A stretch of 64,000 nucleotides of DNA from Ipomoea triloba (GCF_003576645.1 NC_044916.1:5863442-5927441), one strand, 5' to 3'; positions 44,355 through 55,830 are shown, numbered from the stretch's first letter. The notes: generated by a model from the sequence alone, not told the origin. Made by a program: numbers and translations.

Positions 44355-45297
44355 AAAGATATTAAAAGGTAGTTTCTCGCTTCAATTTGCTGGATAATGG
44401 GTTATTTGAGTACTTTCATTGTCAACAAATCCTCCAAGTAGTTAATATGATTGGTTTCAACTATTCTTTTTTATTTTTTCATGGTATTAAAGAAATACAT
44501 ATGTATCATTTTTTGGTGTAACTACTAATTTATTTAATTCAATATGAGTAAAATGGAGTGATCCCGCTTCAATTTGTTGGGTTATTATTTGAGTACTCTC
44601 TTTGTCAACCAATCCCCAAGTAGTTAATAAAATTAGCTTCAAATTATTTTTAAAAAAAAATTTCATGGTATTAATAAAATACTTGGTAACTAAATAACAT
44701 TATTTTGTACTATAACTTTGATATTTAATTACAAGATATTGTAAAAATAAGATAATGGACAATGTAATGAATATCAATTGATAAATTTGAATGTAAAGAA
44801 TCTTTGCATGAGAGAAAATAGAGACAATATAACTAATGAAATTATTTCTCTTATTTAATTTAATTTTTTGATAATGAATAATTTTTTCAAATAAAGGTAT
44901 TGTAGACACATAATTTTAAATTAAAGAAATACATATGTATCATTTTTTGTTGTAGCTACTAATTTATTTAATTTAATAAGAGTAAAATAGAGTGAGAAAC
45001 TTAATTATGTCAAACTTGATTGAGATGAGATTCGAACCTAAGACCTTTCTTATAGAAATTAATGGGTAAGTTAAAGTTAACGGAATGTTAACGGAGAAGA
45101 GAATATTTAACAGAAAACTTAACGGATAATCATAAAGGTAAGGTTAAATTAGGTAATCTCTATTAATAATATTAATCTGAATTATCTTAACCATCTATTT
45201 GATTAAATAATTCATCTGAACCATCCATTAGATTAAATAATTTGACCACCTTTTTTTCTACCCATTTTAGGCCTAACTCTCTTTGACTCTTATTAGT
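44355..45297 (+). repeat. Duplicated spacer, copy 2
   Basis: Second copy of 41650-42904, lacking the MITE. Distance between copies is about 2.7 kb. Confidence 0.85.
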
Positions 45298-46905
45298 ATA
45301 GTAGATTGATAGATTGCATTGCATGGAAATATATGTATTATATTATTATGATTAGTAATTTTAATCTAGAATTGTATTACGAATAGGAACGCAGTGAAGA
45401 ATATATTTTATTAAGAATTGTATTATCATATGAGTTTTTTCCACTTTTGGTCCTATGACTTTACTGCTTCCGTCAGTTTAGGTACACAACTTTCATTCCT
45501 GACATAAGTAGTGCTTCACTTTGATTTGTTTTCCACTTTTAGTCTTTGACTTTGATTTGTTTTCCACTTTTAGTCCTTTTGGCCATCCAAGCAACAACTT
45601 TTAATTGGAATCAACAAACTATTGTGTCATTAAGGGTAAGAGTGTCTTTTGATAAAGCCCTAAATATATTCATAAATAAAATCAGTGAAAAAATAGGAAA
45701 AAGAGACGTTATTTGCTTGTTCTCTTTGCTTTTTAAGCGACAACTTTTAATCGGAATCAACAAATGATGTGCCATTAAGGGTAAAATTGTCTATTGATAA
45801 ATCCCTAAATACATTAAACGTTATTTACCCTTAATGGTAGAACAGTTTATTGATTTCTATTAAAAGTAATCGCTCAGGTGGCCAAAAGGACTAAAAGTGG
45901 AAAAAAAATCAAAGTCAAGGACTAAAAGTGGCAAAGAAATTAAAGTCAAGCACTAGTTATGTCAGGAATGAAAGTCGTGTACCTAAATTGACGGAGACAC
46001 TAAAGTCATAGGACCAAAAGTGGAAAAAACTCTTATCATATTTTATAACATTACGCAAACCTGAATATATATTTTATTAGGAATTGTATTATCATATTTT
46101 ACAATATTATGAAAACCTTAATACTATAGGAGTATTTTGGGCGGGAAGTTAAAATTGAGGATCTTTTTTTTTTTTATTAATAGCATAGATTGCATTGTAG
46201 GGAAATTATTGTATTATGAATATGAACGTAGGAAATAATATATTTTATTAGGATTGTATTATCATATTTTAATGTACAAATGTACAATTGTATTACAAAT
46301 AGGAATTGTATTACCATACTTTAATATATTACTCAAATCTTAATAATATAGGATTGTTTTGGGTGGAAAGTTAAAATTGAGAATTTTGTTTTTATTAATA
46401 GTATAGATTGCATTGCAGGGAAATATATGCACTGTATTATTACGATTAGTAATTTTAATCTATAATTGTATTACAAATAGGAACGTAGGAAAGAATATAT
46501 TTTATTAGGAATTGTATTATCATATTTTACAATATTACGCAAACCTTAATAGTATAGGAGTGTTTTGGGCGAGAAGTTAAAATTGAGGATTTTGTTTTTA
46601 TTAATAGTATAGATTGCATTGCAGGAAAATATATGTACCATATTGTTACATATTGTATTGCATTGCAGGAAAATATTAATAGTATAGATTGCATTACAAT
46701 TAGTAATTTTAATCTAGAATTGTATTACGGATATGAACGTAGGAAAGAATATATTCCGTATATTTTATTAGGAATAGAATATATATTTTATTAGAAATTG
46801 TATTATCATATTTTACAATATTATGCAAACCTTAATAGTATAGGAGTGCTTTGAGCGGAAAGTTAAAATTAAATTGAGGATTTTGTTTTTATTAATAATA
46901 TAGAT
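45298..46905 (-). repeat. Helitron 5'-end tandem array, block 3
   Basis: At least four more units of the type in block 2, with boundaries near 46180, 46400, 46610 and 46900, some with internal rearrangement around 46640-46770. One unit is interrupted by the Mutator-type MITE at 45432-46032. Confidence 0.75.
45432..46032. mobile_element. Mutator-type MITE, 9-bp TSD
   Basis: Perfect outer inverted ends GAGTTTTTTCCACTTTTGGTCC and its complement, with inverted similarity over about 75 bp, flanked by TTATCATAT at 45423-45431 and 46033-46041. The interior has internal repeats of TTTTAATTGGAATCAACAAA type and no transposase. Confidence 0.94.
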
Positions 46906-47094
46906 TTTTCAAAACACCCCATCAATATTTCATCATTTTTTCCATGAAAAACAAAAAGAAAAAAATTGGGTGAAAGAATAAATCATAAATGTGATAAGTA
47001 ATTTTATTTAATTTAAAATCAATGTCTAATTATCATATCATAATTTAGTGAAATTATTATAATTGAATAATTAATGATTTTGTATGTGACAAGA
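46906..47094. other. AT-rich spacer
   Basis: Short non-coding sequence; nothing recognised. Confidence 0.5.
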
Positions 47095-47590
47095 AAACTG
47101 CAACCATTCACATTTCCTTCTCACCTTTGAGAAAAGTGAGATTGGAAGGCAAGAGGCGCACCAAGTGTTTGATGAATTGCTTCTTCTAGCCTAACTATTA
47201 TGAGAATAAAGCTAAGGCATGGTAGAGAGGCCACCGTCCACGAGAGTGGCGTTGGCACTAGTGAACTTTTCTCAATCTTGTCCAATAAGCATTGCTAAGT
47301 CCTAGGACCATAGGAAATCAAGGGTAAATATGCTTGATGAGTTGATTCGAATCCCCTTTCTCTTCGATTGTTTCTTATTCTTTTGCATTACTTGTTTTGT
47401 TCTTCGCATGATTCACTCCTACATATGCTCCGGACTAGCTTTCAAACACTTTTAGCTCTTGTGATTAATCCGCTTGCTTACTAACTCCCTTACGCCTTCC
47501 CAGAGGACGACACTCTTCACACACCACTATACACCACTTCGCTCACATCACATCACACAAAATACGCTCTTTTCAGTAGCATAGTCAATG
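47095..47590 (+). mobile_element. Degraded Gypsy LTR remnant
   Basis: Matches the right third of the solo LTR at 9678-11197: CTCACCTTTGAGAAAAG, AAGGCAAGAGGCGCA, CCACGAGAGTGGCG and AGCTTTCAAACACT occur in the same order as at 10740-11065. Many differences show it is old. Its left part is missing. Confidence 0.8.
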
Positions 47591-48463
47591 TAGAATAATC
47601 GCGCAATCTGCCTATAAGCTAGCTAGGTATGACATGATTGATTTCCATACCCAGATTTCTGTTTGATGTCGAATGTATTCACAACAAGAGGTAAGACATT
47701 TGGTAATAAATTTGTTGTGAAACTTCGTAATTTAGTCACAAATAAATTTTTTTTTTGTGATTAAAAAAAATAGTTTGACACCATTATTTTTTATAGTTGT
47801 GATAACTTTTTTTTTATTGTCACGGATAGTATGATAATTGTGACAAATAAGTACTCCGTATTTGTTATAATAAGTTTTCACTATTACTAGAGTGATAGCA
47901 TCATAATCTAAGTAGTCACTATTTGTTGTCATTAAATGCATGTATATTTTGGCGACATTATAATTATGGCGGAAATTAATGTAATTGTAACAAATATAGT
48001 GTAGACACAAATGTTGGTACTTTTGTGACAAATAGTTGTTGGTCACTCTTTTTAAAAAAATATTTGTGACAACTCTTTTTGTCAATAAAAATACAATTAG
48101 TTAGTACCATTGAAAATGAGATACTATTGTAAAAAAAAATATTATTATCACTCATATTGTCATTTTTCTGGTCTGAAAGTCATGAAACTATGAAACAACG
48201 ATCAAGAGCAAAGAACAGGTAGAACGGTTACAAGAGCCCACGCATTAAGAACACCGCCTCATCAAAGATAAGAGTTATAAATTACAACAGGCATCACTTA
48301 GGAAGAGGTAGTAACGGTTCTTATGGTCCGCCTCATCAAAGAACAGTTATGAAGGAGCGCGCACAACAATTACTGAGGAGTCGGACACTTATGGAGAGGA
48401 GCCGTTGCACTTATTAGGAGGCTGTTAGTGCTCATTATTGTGGTCGTTACCATGTATAGTATA
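47591..48463. other. Spacer with unclassified repeat remnants
   Basis: 47700-48170 contains many TTTGTGACAAAT-like phrases in both orientations, resembling transposon subterminal repeats. 48180-48460 has near-normal composition and a repeated CCGCCTCATCAAAGA phrase, possibly an LTR fragment. No gene could be supported. Confidence 0.4.
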
Positions 48464-49096
48464 AACTAGTTTTTCTCATGCATGTTGCGCAAAAAATAGG
48501 TGCCCAATATTAATATTTTATATTAAAAATTTTAAATTTATTTAGATTTTAGATATTTAAATTATTGTAAATAATAATAATAATAATAATAATGTAAAAT
48601 ATTTTTATAAATTTTATATTTATATTTTAGAAAAAAACTTATATATAACTTCAATATATACTGTGTATATATTATTATTATTGAAGAAAATAAGAAAATA
48701 TATAGTGGATGCATGTGCATGGTAACAATAGTGGAAAAGATAACGGAAGTTATAACGGTAGGGGTATGTTTGTCTAATATATTGTAAAGTACTACTTTTA
48801 TAGCATAATATACGAAAAAAAAAAAACTTAACGGAAAAAACAGACATAAATGAAGGGTATAACATTCATTCACACTTATTATGTTTTTAGAAATGGAGCT
48901 CATGTAACAAGTTGAGGGGACGCTCTGTTTCTTGTACACAAATTATAGCAATGCAATTGTCTTCGTTCACTTATACACAAATATACTTTGGTAACCATTA
49001 TTACCGTCATACTAAAGTTATCACAATACTTTTAGAATTGATTTAGAATTGAAGAATCTTGAAATAAGAGGCTAAGAAGCGAAAAATAAAAATAAA

Positions 49097-49129
<33 letters not shown>

Positions 49130-49260
49130 CCCTAATGTTGCCTCCCTTTTCTCTCTAGAACCAAACGGCTTTCTCTGCTGCTCAACTTGGACTTCCACCG
49201 CCGACCTCCGGCCGGAGCTTTAATTTGAGCCGACGGTTTCGGTCACCTTCTACGTGTTGC
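48464..49260. other. Helitron 3' end and AT-rich spacer
   Basis: CTAGTTTTTCTCATGCATGTTGCG at 48464 is a minus-strand Helitron terminus. An (AAT)n run lies at 48568-48594 and another at 49094-49127. From 49135 to 49260 the composition becomes GC-richer (CCGCCGACCTCCGGCCGG), perhaps a small gene fragment, but the frame is too short to name. Confidence 0.45.
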
Positions 49261-49775
49261 AATAATAATAATCCTGAAGCGTCACATACAGGATCGGAAT
49301 GGATCTTGTCCAATCCTAGCAGACAGGCCTCCCAGGCAAGCTTACCACTCATCACATCATTACTATTATATCCAACACTTTCTACATCCATCTGCCTTTC
49401 TAGTTTGAGGATCATACCAAAAACTTTGTCAAACCTCTTTGTATAGGATCAAGGACGAGAATATCTGACCTGAGTTGGAGTCATATATCTTCATTCAAAA
49501 TATAAACAAAATATATATATAGTTGTTGATTGATAGAGAGAAAGAAGGTTTTGTACAGAGTGTGTGTTTATTCTCACGTAAACAAACAAGCTAGGATAAC
49601 TACTTGGTATTATAAGGTAGGGAGAATAACAAACTAGAGAAACTAGGTATGTACATGCAGTTTCTTAAGAGGTTGTGGTGCTCAAGTGTGCAGATCAGAG
49701 AGCTTGCTTCTGGCGTGGGATGAGACAAAAGGCAGCCACATTACTCCCCTGCTGTAACATAGTTATGGCCGCAAT
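49261..49775 (-). other. CNL-d 3' flank
   Basis: Shares three blocks with the CNL-b 3' flank (see 5216-6584) and lacks its insertions, so it is closer to the ancestral arrangement. No gene is called. Confidence 0.6.
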
Positions 49776-52559
49776 TTAGTCTTCATTCCTGCATTTTATG
49801 TCCACCTCGTCCTCCTTGTCGTCGTCATCCGTGGACTTTGTTTTGATAGTAACTCTCGGTATATGTTCAATCTTCCATCGATCTGATCCTTCAACACTTA
49901 TCCCTTGAACAAGTTGTTGAGATGGGTGGGATAGACGCAATTCTTTCAAATACTCAACTTCTCTCAACCCTTCTGGAACCATTTCTAGACTATAGCAATC
50001 AAGTATAGCTAGTGACTCAAGATATTTCATAGCTCCTTTTCCAATTTCCCACTTGGTAAGCTTCTCGCACAATATCTCTAGCTTCTTGAGTTTTTGAAAG
50101 CTTCCGTCACTGCACAATAACTCTTCTCCACTGTAAGACCCAATGTAGAGGCACACCAAGCTTGGCAGTTTCTCCAAACTGTTGAAAAAATCCCCATCTA
50201 CATAACACTCTTGTATATTGATTGAGTGAAGATAGTTAAGAGTGCGGGTAAACTTTACCAATTTCTGTAAATTACGGAGCGCCATCTTCTCGAGATAAAG
50301 GGGTGGTGAGAAATTTCCAAATTCCCATACCATACCATCACCTTTATACCAAATAAATAGAGAGCGAAGATTTGTCATTTTTTTGACAGAATCACAAATT
50401 GCTCTCCAGCATTCCTCCCCTTCCTTGAATGTAATGTCCAACTCAGTGAGTTGTGTGAGGCTTACTAATTCTCTTGCTTCAATGGTATTAATGAGTATGC
50501 CAGATAATGTTTGAAGCTGAGAAGATGTGAATACAATATCTGGCAATTGTAAGTCATAGTGCCCAAAGAGATGTCTCAGCTGCATAAGCTGTGACACGCA
50601 TTTAGGCAAACTCTTCACGGGAGTCAGTCTTAAATCCAATGTCTGTAGATTGTGCAATCTTCCCAAGGAATCAGGGAGATGTCTCGTCGCAATATTACCA
50701 TACAGACTGATGTACCTAAGATTAATTAGATCCCCAACCTCATTGGGTAGTCCCTTCGCATAACCACCAATTAACCATTCCAACGCCAAAACTCTGAGCA
50801 ACTTCATGTTTTGGAGCATCTGAGGGAGCGAATTCCTCACAATAATCCCTCCACGGAAAATGATGAGTGTACGTAGCTTCTTCATATTGCCCATTTCAAG
50901 ATCCACCTTTTGCTTTATTTTTAGGAATATCAAACTACGCCTTTGCTTCCACTCTAGTTTGGTATTATGCATTCCACTCAATTTGATTTCAGCAAACATT
51001 TCCCTTCTGATCACCTCACCAGCTACATCACGGAACAGGTCATGCATTTCAATTTTGTCCTCCACTCTAACAAATATAGACTTTTTGGTGACAATCCGAA
51101 TCAAGCTTCTGTTATTAAGCTCAAGGAGGTAATTCCTTGCTATGTCTTCTAGTGATTTCCCACCACGCTCTGCAATAAACCCCTCCGCTATGCACATCCG
51201 GATCAACTTTTCTACATGAAGGCTCTGTGTTTTGGGGAACATTGCACAGTATAAGAAACATGACTTAAGGTGAGTTGGGAGCTCATTGTAACTCAACAAT
51301 AGGGCTCTGTTGAGAGATTTTAGACTGCCACCTTCTTCAGATTGTGCTGAGTAGTAGTCAAGGCTTTGGAGAGCATCCCTCCAATTTGCTGGATCATCAC
51401 CCTTTTTGGACATCAACCCAGCCATTGCAAGAATTGCAACAGGTAAACCCGTGCATCTCTTAACCAATGCTTCTCCCAATTCTTTAACAGTCTCGTTAGG
51501 CCAGTTGCCCTCAGGCTTAGCAGGAGGAGGAAAAGCATATTTGCAGAAAAGGTTGCATGCGATATCCAATTCTAGTGGCTTCACCTCAACACAATGAGAC
51601 GTAACCCCAAGAAAAGATCCGTCAGCAATACCTTTATCACGGCTAGTGATAATAATTGCAGATTCATGATGGACCGGAATATTGATTTTACTCAGCAGCT
51701 TCTCATCCCACACATCATCAAAGAATACAACATACCTTTTTCCCTTCAAGTAATCACAAATGTGATGCTGAAGAGAATTTTCATCTGCTTTCTCCAGTTT
51801 AGGCGGCATCTCTGATCCAACACTTTTGTACAGCCCCTTGATTGTTTCCCTCAGAACATATTCAATATCTGAGGAGTGGTTTACATCAACCCAAGAAAAA
51901 CAATCAATGCTCCCACCATTCTTCACTCTTTCATAAACTTGCTTGGCCAAAGTAGTTTTCCCACAACCTCCAGCTCCCCAAACCGTGATCACCAACATCC
52001 GCCCTCTACGATTCTTCTGAATCAGCTCTGCTATATCCTCCACCTGCTTGTCAATCCCCACCGCTTCTGTCCCCTCCATATATCCACTCCCACTGCCCAT
52101 CAGTAACTCATTTCTTTCGTCATTTGTCTTCAGTTTTATACTGTAATTTGATTTGTCTGTTTCTAGAGCAAGTAGCTTCTCATCCATGGCTTTTAATTGC
52201 CGATGGAAGAAAAACTGGATCTTCACCCTCTCCACCAAGCTCTGCACGTTGGCAAAGAGGGACTTGACTTCACAAAAATTGCAGGGAGGAGTATTGAGTT
52301 CCACAAGCTTGGAATCCAGCATGAACTCCTCCACCAAGTCCTCAAGTTCAAGTGTGGTATCCCTCAGTTGTGTCGCCCAGCTCTCTGCTACATTGGTGTC
52401 TTGTTTCCCCTTGCCTGAATCATCAACGTAGCCTTTCATGTTGGCTAGCCGAGCAGTGATTTTCTCCACCTCAGCTTTGATTCTCCACTGGAATAATACT
52501 TCTTGTAAAGCTTCCTCCTTCAGTTTTCCAACTACAAAATCAACAATAGCACCAGCCAT
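49776..52559 (-). CDS. CNL-d: full-length CC-NBS-LRR immune receptor
   Basis: A single 927-residue frame starting MAGAIVDF. CC domain 1-150 with ELEDLVEEFM at 71-80; P-loop GAGGCGKTT (195-203); kinase-2 VVFFDDVWD (277-285); RNBS-B AIIITSRD (301-308); GLPV (371-374); CFLYCAMFP (434-442); MHDL (505-508); then about 14 LRRs. After the last LRR it has an acidic tail (TDDDDKEDEVD and beyond) lacking in CNL-c. A six-residue PPPAKP-type insertion near 344-349 distinguishes it from CNL-b. It is predicted to be a nucleotide-switched intracellular receptor; all core motifs are intact. Upstream flank groups with CNL-c, body with CNL-b. Confidence 0.95.
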   Translation of the reverse strand: MAGAIVDFVVGKLKEEALQEVLFQWRIKAEVEKITARLANMKGYVDDSGKGKQDTNVAESWATQLRDTTLELEDLVEEFMLDSKLVELNTPPCNFCEVKSLFANVQSLVERVKIQFFFHRQLKAMDEKLLALETDKSNYSIKLKTNDERNELLMGSGSGYMEGTEAVGIDKQVEDIAELIQKNRRGRMLVITVWGAGGCGKTTLAKQVYERVKNGGSIDCFSWVDVNHSSDIEYVLRETIKGLYKSVGSEMPPKLEKADENSLQHHICDYLKGKRYVVFFDDVWDEKLLSKINIPVHHESAIIITSRDKGIADGSFLGVTSHCVEVKPLELDIACNLFCKYAFPPPAKPEGNWPNETVKELGEALVKRCTGLPVAILAMAGLMSKKGDDPANWRDALQSLDYYSAQSEEGGSLKSLNRALLLSYNELPTHLKSCFLYCAMFPKTQSLHVEKLIRMCIAEGFIAERGGKSLEDIARNYLLELNNRSLIRIVTKKSIFVRVEDKIEMHDLFRDVAGEVIRREMFAEIKLSGMHNTKLEWKQRRSLIFLKIKQKVDLEMGNMKKLRTLIIFRGGIIVRNSLPQMLQNMKLLRVLALEWLIGGYAKGLPNEVGDLINLRYISLYGNIATRHLPDSLGRLHNLQTLDLRLTPVKSLPKCVSQLMQLRHLFGHYDLQLPDIVFTSSQLQTLSGILINTIEARELVSLTQLTELDITFKEGEECWRAICDSVKKMTNLRSLFIWYKGDGMVWEFGNFSPPLYLEKMALRNLQKLVKFTRTLNYLHSINIQECYVDGDFFNSLEKLPSLVCLYIGSYSGEELLCSDGSFQKLKKLEILCEKLTKWEIGKGAMKYLESLAILDCYSLEMVPEGLREVEYLKELRLSHPSQQLVQGISVEGSDRWKIEHIPRVTIKTKSTDDDDKEDEVDIKCRNED

Positions 52560-52790
52560 AACTATTGCAAAACACAGATTGTGTCAACTGAGTAAGTATA
52601 CCAATTGAACAAATTAAAGATCGATTTGCTTGGTTATTACAGAAAAAGAGAGAGAGTGTTTTTTTTTTTTTTGAAACAAGAGAGAGTGTGTTAAAGCAGT
52701 AGGACTTGCTTGGTGGTGATGCATCCATGGTTATTAGTGCAGATATTTATAGATCAAACAATCAAATAAAACAGGCTTATGTGAAATTTT
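52560..52790 (-). promoter_or_regulatory. CNL-d upstream region
   Basis: Matches the CNL-c upstream region. TATTTATA at 52744-52751 gives TATAAATA on the gene strand about 185 bases before the start. A small upstream frame (52728-52540) overlaps the start codon out of register and resembles that of CNL-c. Its first ATG lies so close to the box that it may be outside the transcript. Confidence 0.5.
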
Positions 52791-53305
52791 TAAAAAAATA
52801 ATTAAAAAGAACCTTTAAATTTTGACGACCAAATTATGCATGAACCTTCATTTGATTGGATCCAATCTCCCTCTCCCATAGATAATATATAGGGAAAATT
52901 GCATTACTGTTCTAAAGTTATAGAGTAATTGTAAAATTCGTCCCTAATAAAAGTGGGCATGACCAACACTTAGGGACGAATTATTCTACCATTATCCTAT
53001 AACTCAGGAACGAAAAGTGTAATTTTCTCTTTATATATATATAATTGTTATACCATGTGACAACGTTCATATTGCATTATTAATTAAAAGTACAGAATAT
53101 CTTAACTACAAACACATAAGATGCTGGTTAACATGTTACTTGTCTGCAATTAACATATTATGTAATTGTATTTAAAGATTAAGTGTTTGTAGTTATCATG
53201 TTATGTGTCGGTAATTACCATTTAATGTGTCTTCAATTTGTTTACATGTACAAAAACGATTAATATAATTGTATATATAGAATATGTCAACTACATGTAG
53301 AGAAT
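52791..53305. other. Upstream spacer, partly shared with CNL-c
   Basis: No gene. 53040-53230 matches 27630-27780. A unique piece at 52860-53030 with paired phrases gcattactgttct / aacgaaaagtg may be a small MITE. Confidence 0.45.
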
Positions 53306-53905
53306 TTGAAGGTTATTTTTTTACCAAGTTTCACAATGCAAGGTATACTCTGGTACTCACGAGCTGATCATGTGCATGATCATTCTCCTTCTACTGTTAG
53401 TTGGTCTCCACCGGCGGCAAATATCCTTAAATGCAATGTTGATGCTGCCATGCAGTCTTTGAAGATGGAACTAGTTATGGTTTTGTTGTTAGGGACCATA
53501 ACGGGAGGTTTGTTGTTGCGTGCAGTGGGCGACTAGGGATTGTTCATGATCCGTTGTTGGCTGAAGCTATGACAGTAAAGGAAGCGCTTACATGGTTGAA
53601 GTCTAGTGGCTACTTGAATTTAATTATTGAATTTGATTGTCTCAATTTTTGTAATAATTTTTATTCGCACTCTTTGGATCTTTCTTATGTGGGTTTGTTA
53701 GTTAAGCAATGTCGTGATATTGCTAGTGACATTGGGAACGTGTCTATTCGCCATGTCAAGAGATCAGCGAATCATGTGGCTCATGTATGTTCTTGCACGG
53801 ACAACTGGTTCTTTGTTTGTTTCAGGGTAGTGGATGGCTGTACCACCTGCCTATATTTCCCATTTGGTTGTTTATTAATGCCATTATGATGTTTCCTTTC
53901 AAAAA
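53306..53905 (+). mobile_element. 5'-truncated LINE, RNase H end
   Basis: Split between two frames, the fragment reads as an RNase H domain of the type at the end of plant LINEs: LKCNVDAA (first Asp), then in the next frame a GFVVRD segment, LAEAMTVKEAL (Glu), IIEFDCLN (second Asp) and VSIRHVKRSANHVAHV. After a further frameshift comes the typical hydrophobic end and an A run at 53900-53909. Catalytic residues are present but two frameshifts and loss of all upstream domains make it dead. The homologous CNL-c segment lacks it. Confidence 0.82.
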
Positions 53906-53909
53906 AAAA

Positions 53910-55830
53910 AGTAATGACATTACAAAATATTACAGATATCATTAATACTTTAAACCTTATATATTATACTTTATAGCATAAACGTAATATTTTATAGGAA
54001 AACTATAATAAACAATTTGCAAGAAATAAAGTGTCATTACATAGCAGAATTTTAAATATATATAATCTATATTTTAAGCCTTATATATACGGAGTAATAC
54101 TTTATAACAAAATTATTGTAATAATCAGCTTGTAGAAATAATATTACTAAACACATATACCAGTAGACCCAAAATCTCACGTATATGTGTGTGTTCAGCC
54201 GTTTATAAGGATTCATCAATAGTTAAAGCTTTTAGTTAAAATAAAATTAAAATTTAAAAAAAATAAAAAAAAAATAAACATAGTCAATTTTATAATGTTA
54301 GTTACAAAGGGTAGAAACAAAATATGTTAACGACAAACATATAATATATTGTTAACATATTATTGGCTTACAATTAACATTTTTTGTACATGCAATTAAC
54401 ATTTTTCATATGTAATAATTAACATGTTATGTGCCTTTAATTTATTTACAAACATATAAACCGTTAATCATAGGTACAAAATATATCAATTACAAATAAA
54501 CATAAAATCTGATGATTATTTTGGACCAAGTACATAATGCAAAGCAACTCTGGTTGATGGTATAATTTGCCCCTACTGGATCATCAATTCACTAAAATAG
54601 TATACGGAGTAATAAAAAAAAATACTGAGAGAATTGACCCTATTCGATAAATAAAATTTTGAGTTAGTTTTTAATTGTCTGATTTCATTTAGTAGTTTGG
54701 CAAATATATTTGACATCGAATTTTTTAATCATAAACTAATGTTCTAAAAAATTTACTAGGAGCATATTTTAATTTGCCTTCTTGAAGAAATGATCAAATT
54801 TCATTAATGCCGTCACTTCTTTTCTCAAGCATCATATCCTTTCCCCACTTTTTAACTTTTTATTTTAACTCACAATTTTTATTTTCTTTTAAATCTTAAT
54901 TTGTTCTCGATGGCTAATAGTATAAAAAAATATCTTTTATTAAATGCTCTTCATAATTAAAGGTTCTTTATTTTTATTATTATAAAGAATTTTTTATTTT
55001 AAACTTTATTATTAAATGTAATTATTATATAAATAAATTTTTATTATACAATACACTTAATTATATCATTAAAAGTCATTTTATATGTCATCAAGTAACG
55101 GTTAATGACAAATTTTATCAAACAATTCTTTACAAACAACTTGTATCAACTAACTAGACACGTTAATTAATAGCTAATAGTTAACTACTAATAACAGAAT
55201 GCGCAATTTGTCAAATAAAGCATTATAAGTGAGTTGATATCCAAAATATAATGGTCCTCGATTAGGGTTTTTTTTTTTTTAATTTTGTCTTAAAGAACTT
55301 TTGTGACATAATTTAGTACCCAAGAAGAGCTATAGAGGCACAATCTGAACACAAAGTGCTCGACACGCACTATTGAACTTAGTTCATAATTTAATTCAAT
55401 ATTCAAGTAATTATTCTTTTTCATTGCTTGATTATTGATGTAAACGTTTTATGTTATGAATTAATGGAATAGCTACGTTTATCTTTAAAAAAATTATTCT
55501 TTTTCATTATACTACCTATTTAGGCAGTGATTCATAGGTTTTATCTATAAAATATGACGTCATAAATTCTCTCATTATCCTAATATTTATCACCTTGTGC
55601 TCAATTGACATCTCTGCAACTCTCCTTCTGAGAGTGTCACAAGATTGAACTCCGGTGGTGGGGTATTGACTCTTTAGAGTACAACATATAGCGAATGTAT
55701 ATTGAACATATACTACCTTGTAATATAATAGCTGAGTCGATAGTAGTCCAAAATAAAATATATATATATATATATATATATAATATGATAAGCCAAACTA
55801 TAATAAGATTTATATATATATATATATATA
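53910..55830. other. Upstream segment shared with 27.7-30.7 kb
   Basis: Non-coding. Blocks match 27840-28578, 29139-29365 and 30166-30720. It lacks the Helitron at 54899/54900 and the CACTA-like insertion at about 55112. Some parts, such as 53930-54120, have no counterpart. Ends in R1 sequence. Confidence 0.7.
55592..55755 (+). mobile_element. SINE-like element, paralogue of 30552
   Basis: Same family with CCTTGTGCTCAATTGACATC and the B-box-like GTCACAAGATTGAACTCC. It is longer at the 3' side and includes a GAACATATACTACCTTGTAA part that the copy at 30.6 kb lacks. Confidence 0.7.

Noticed and set aside
48562..48939. 125-residue minus-strand frame rich in Tyr, Phe and Ile
   Set aside because: Composition reflects AT-rich DNA; no motif, and a second overlapping frame of the same kind exists.
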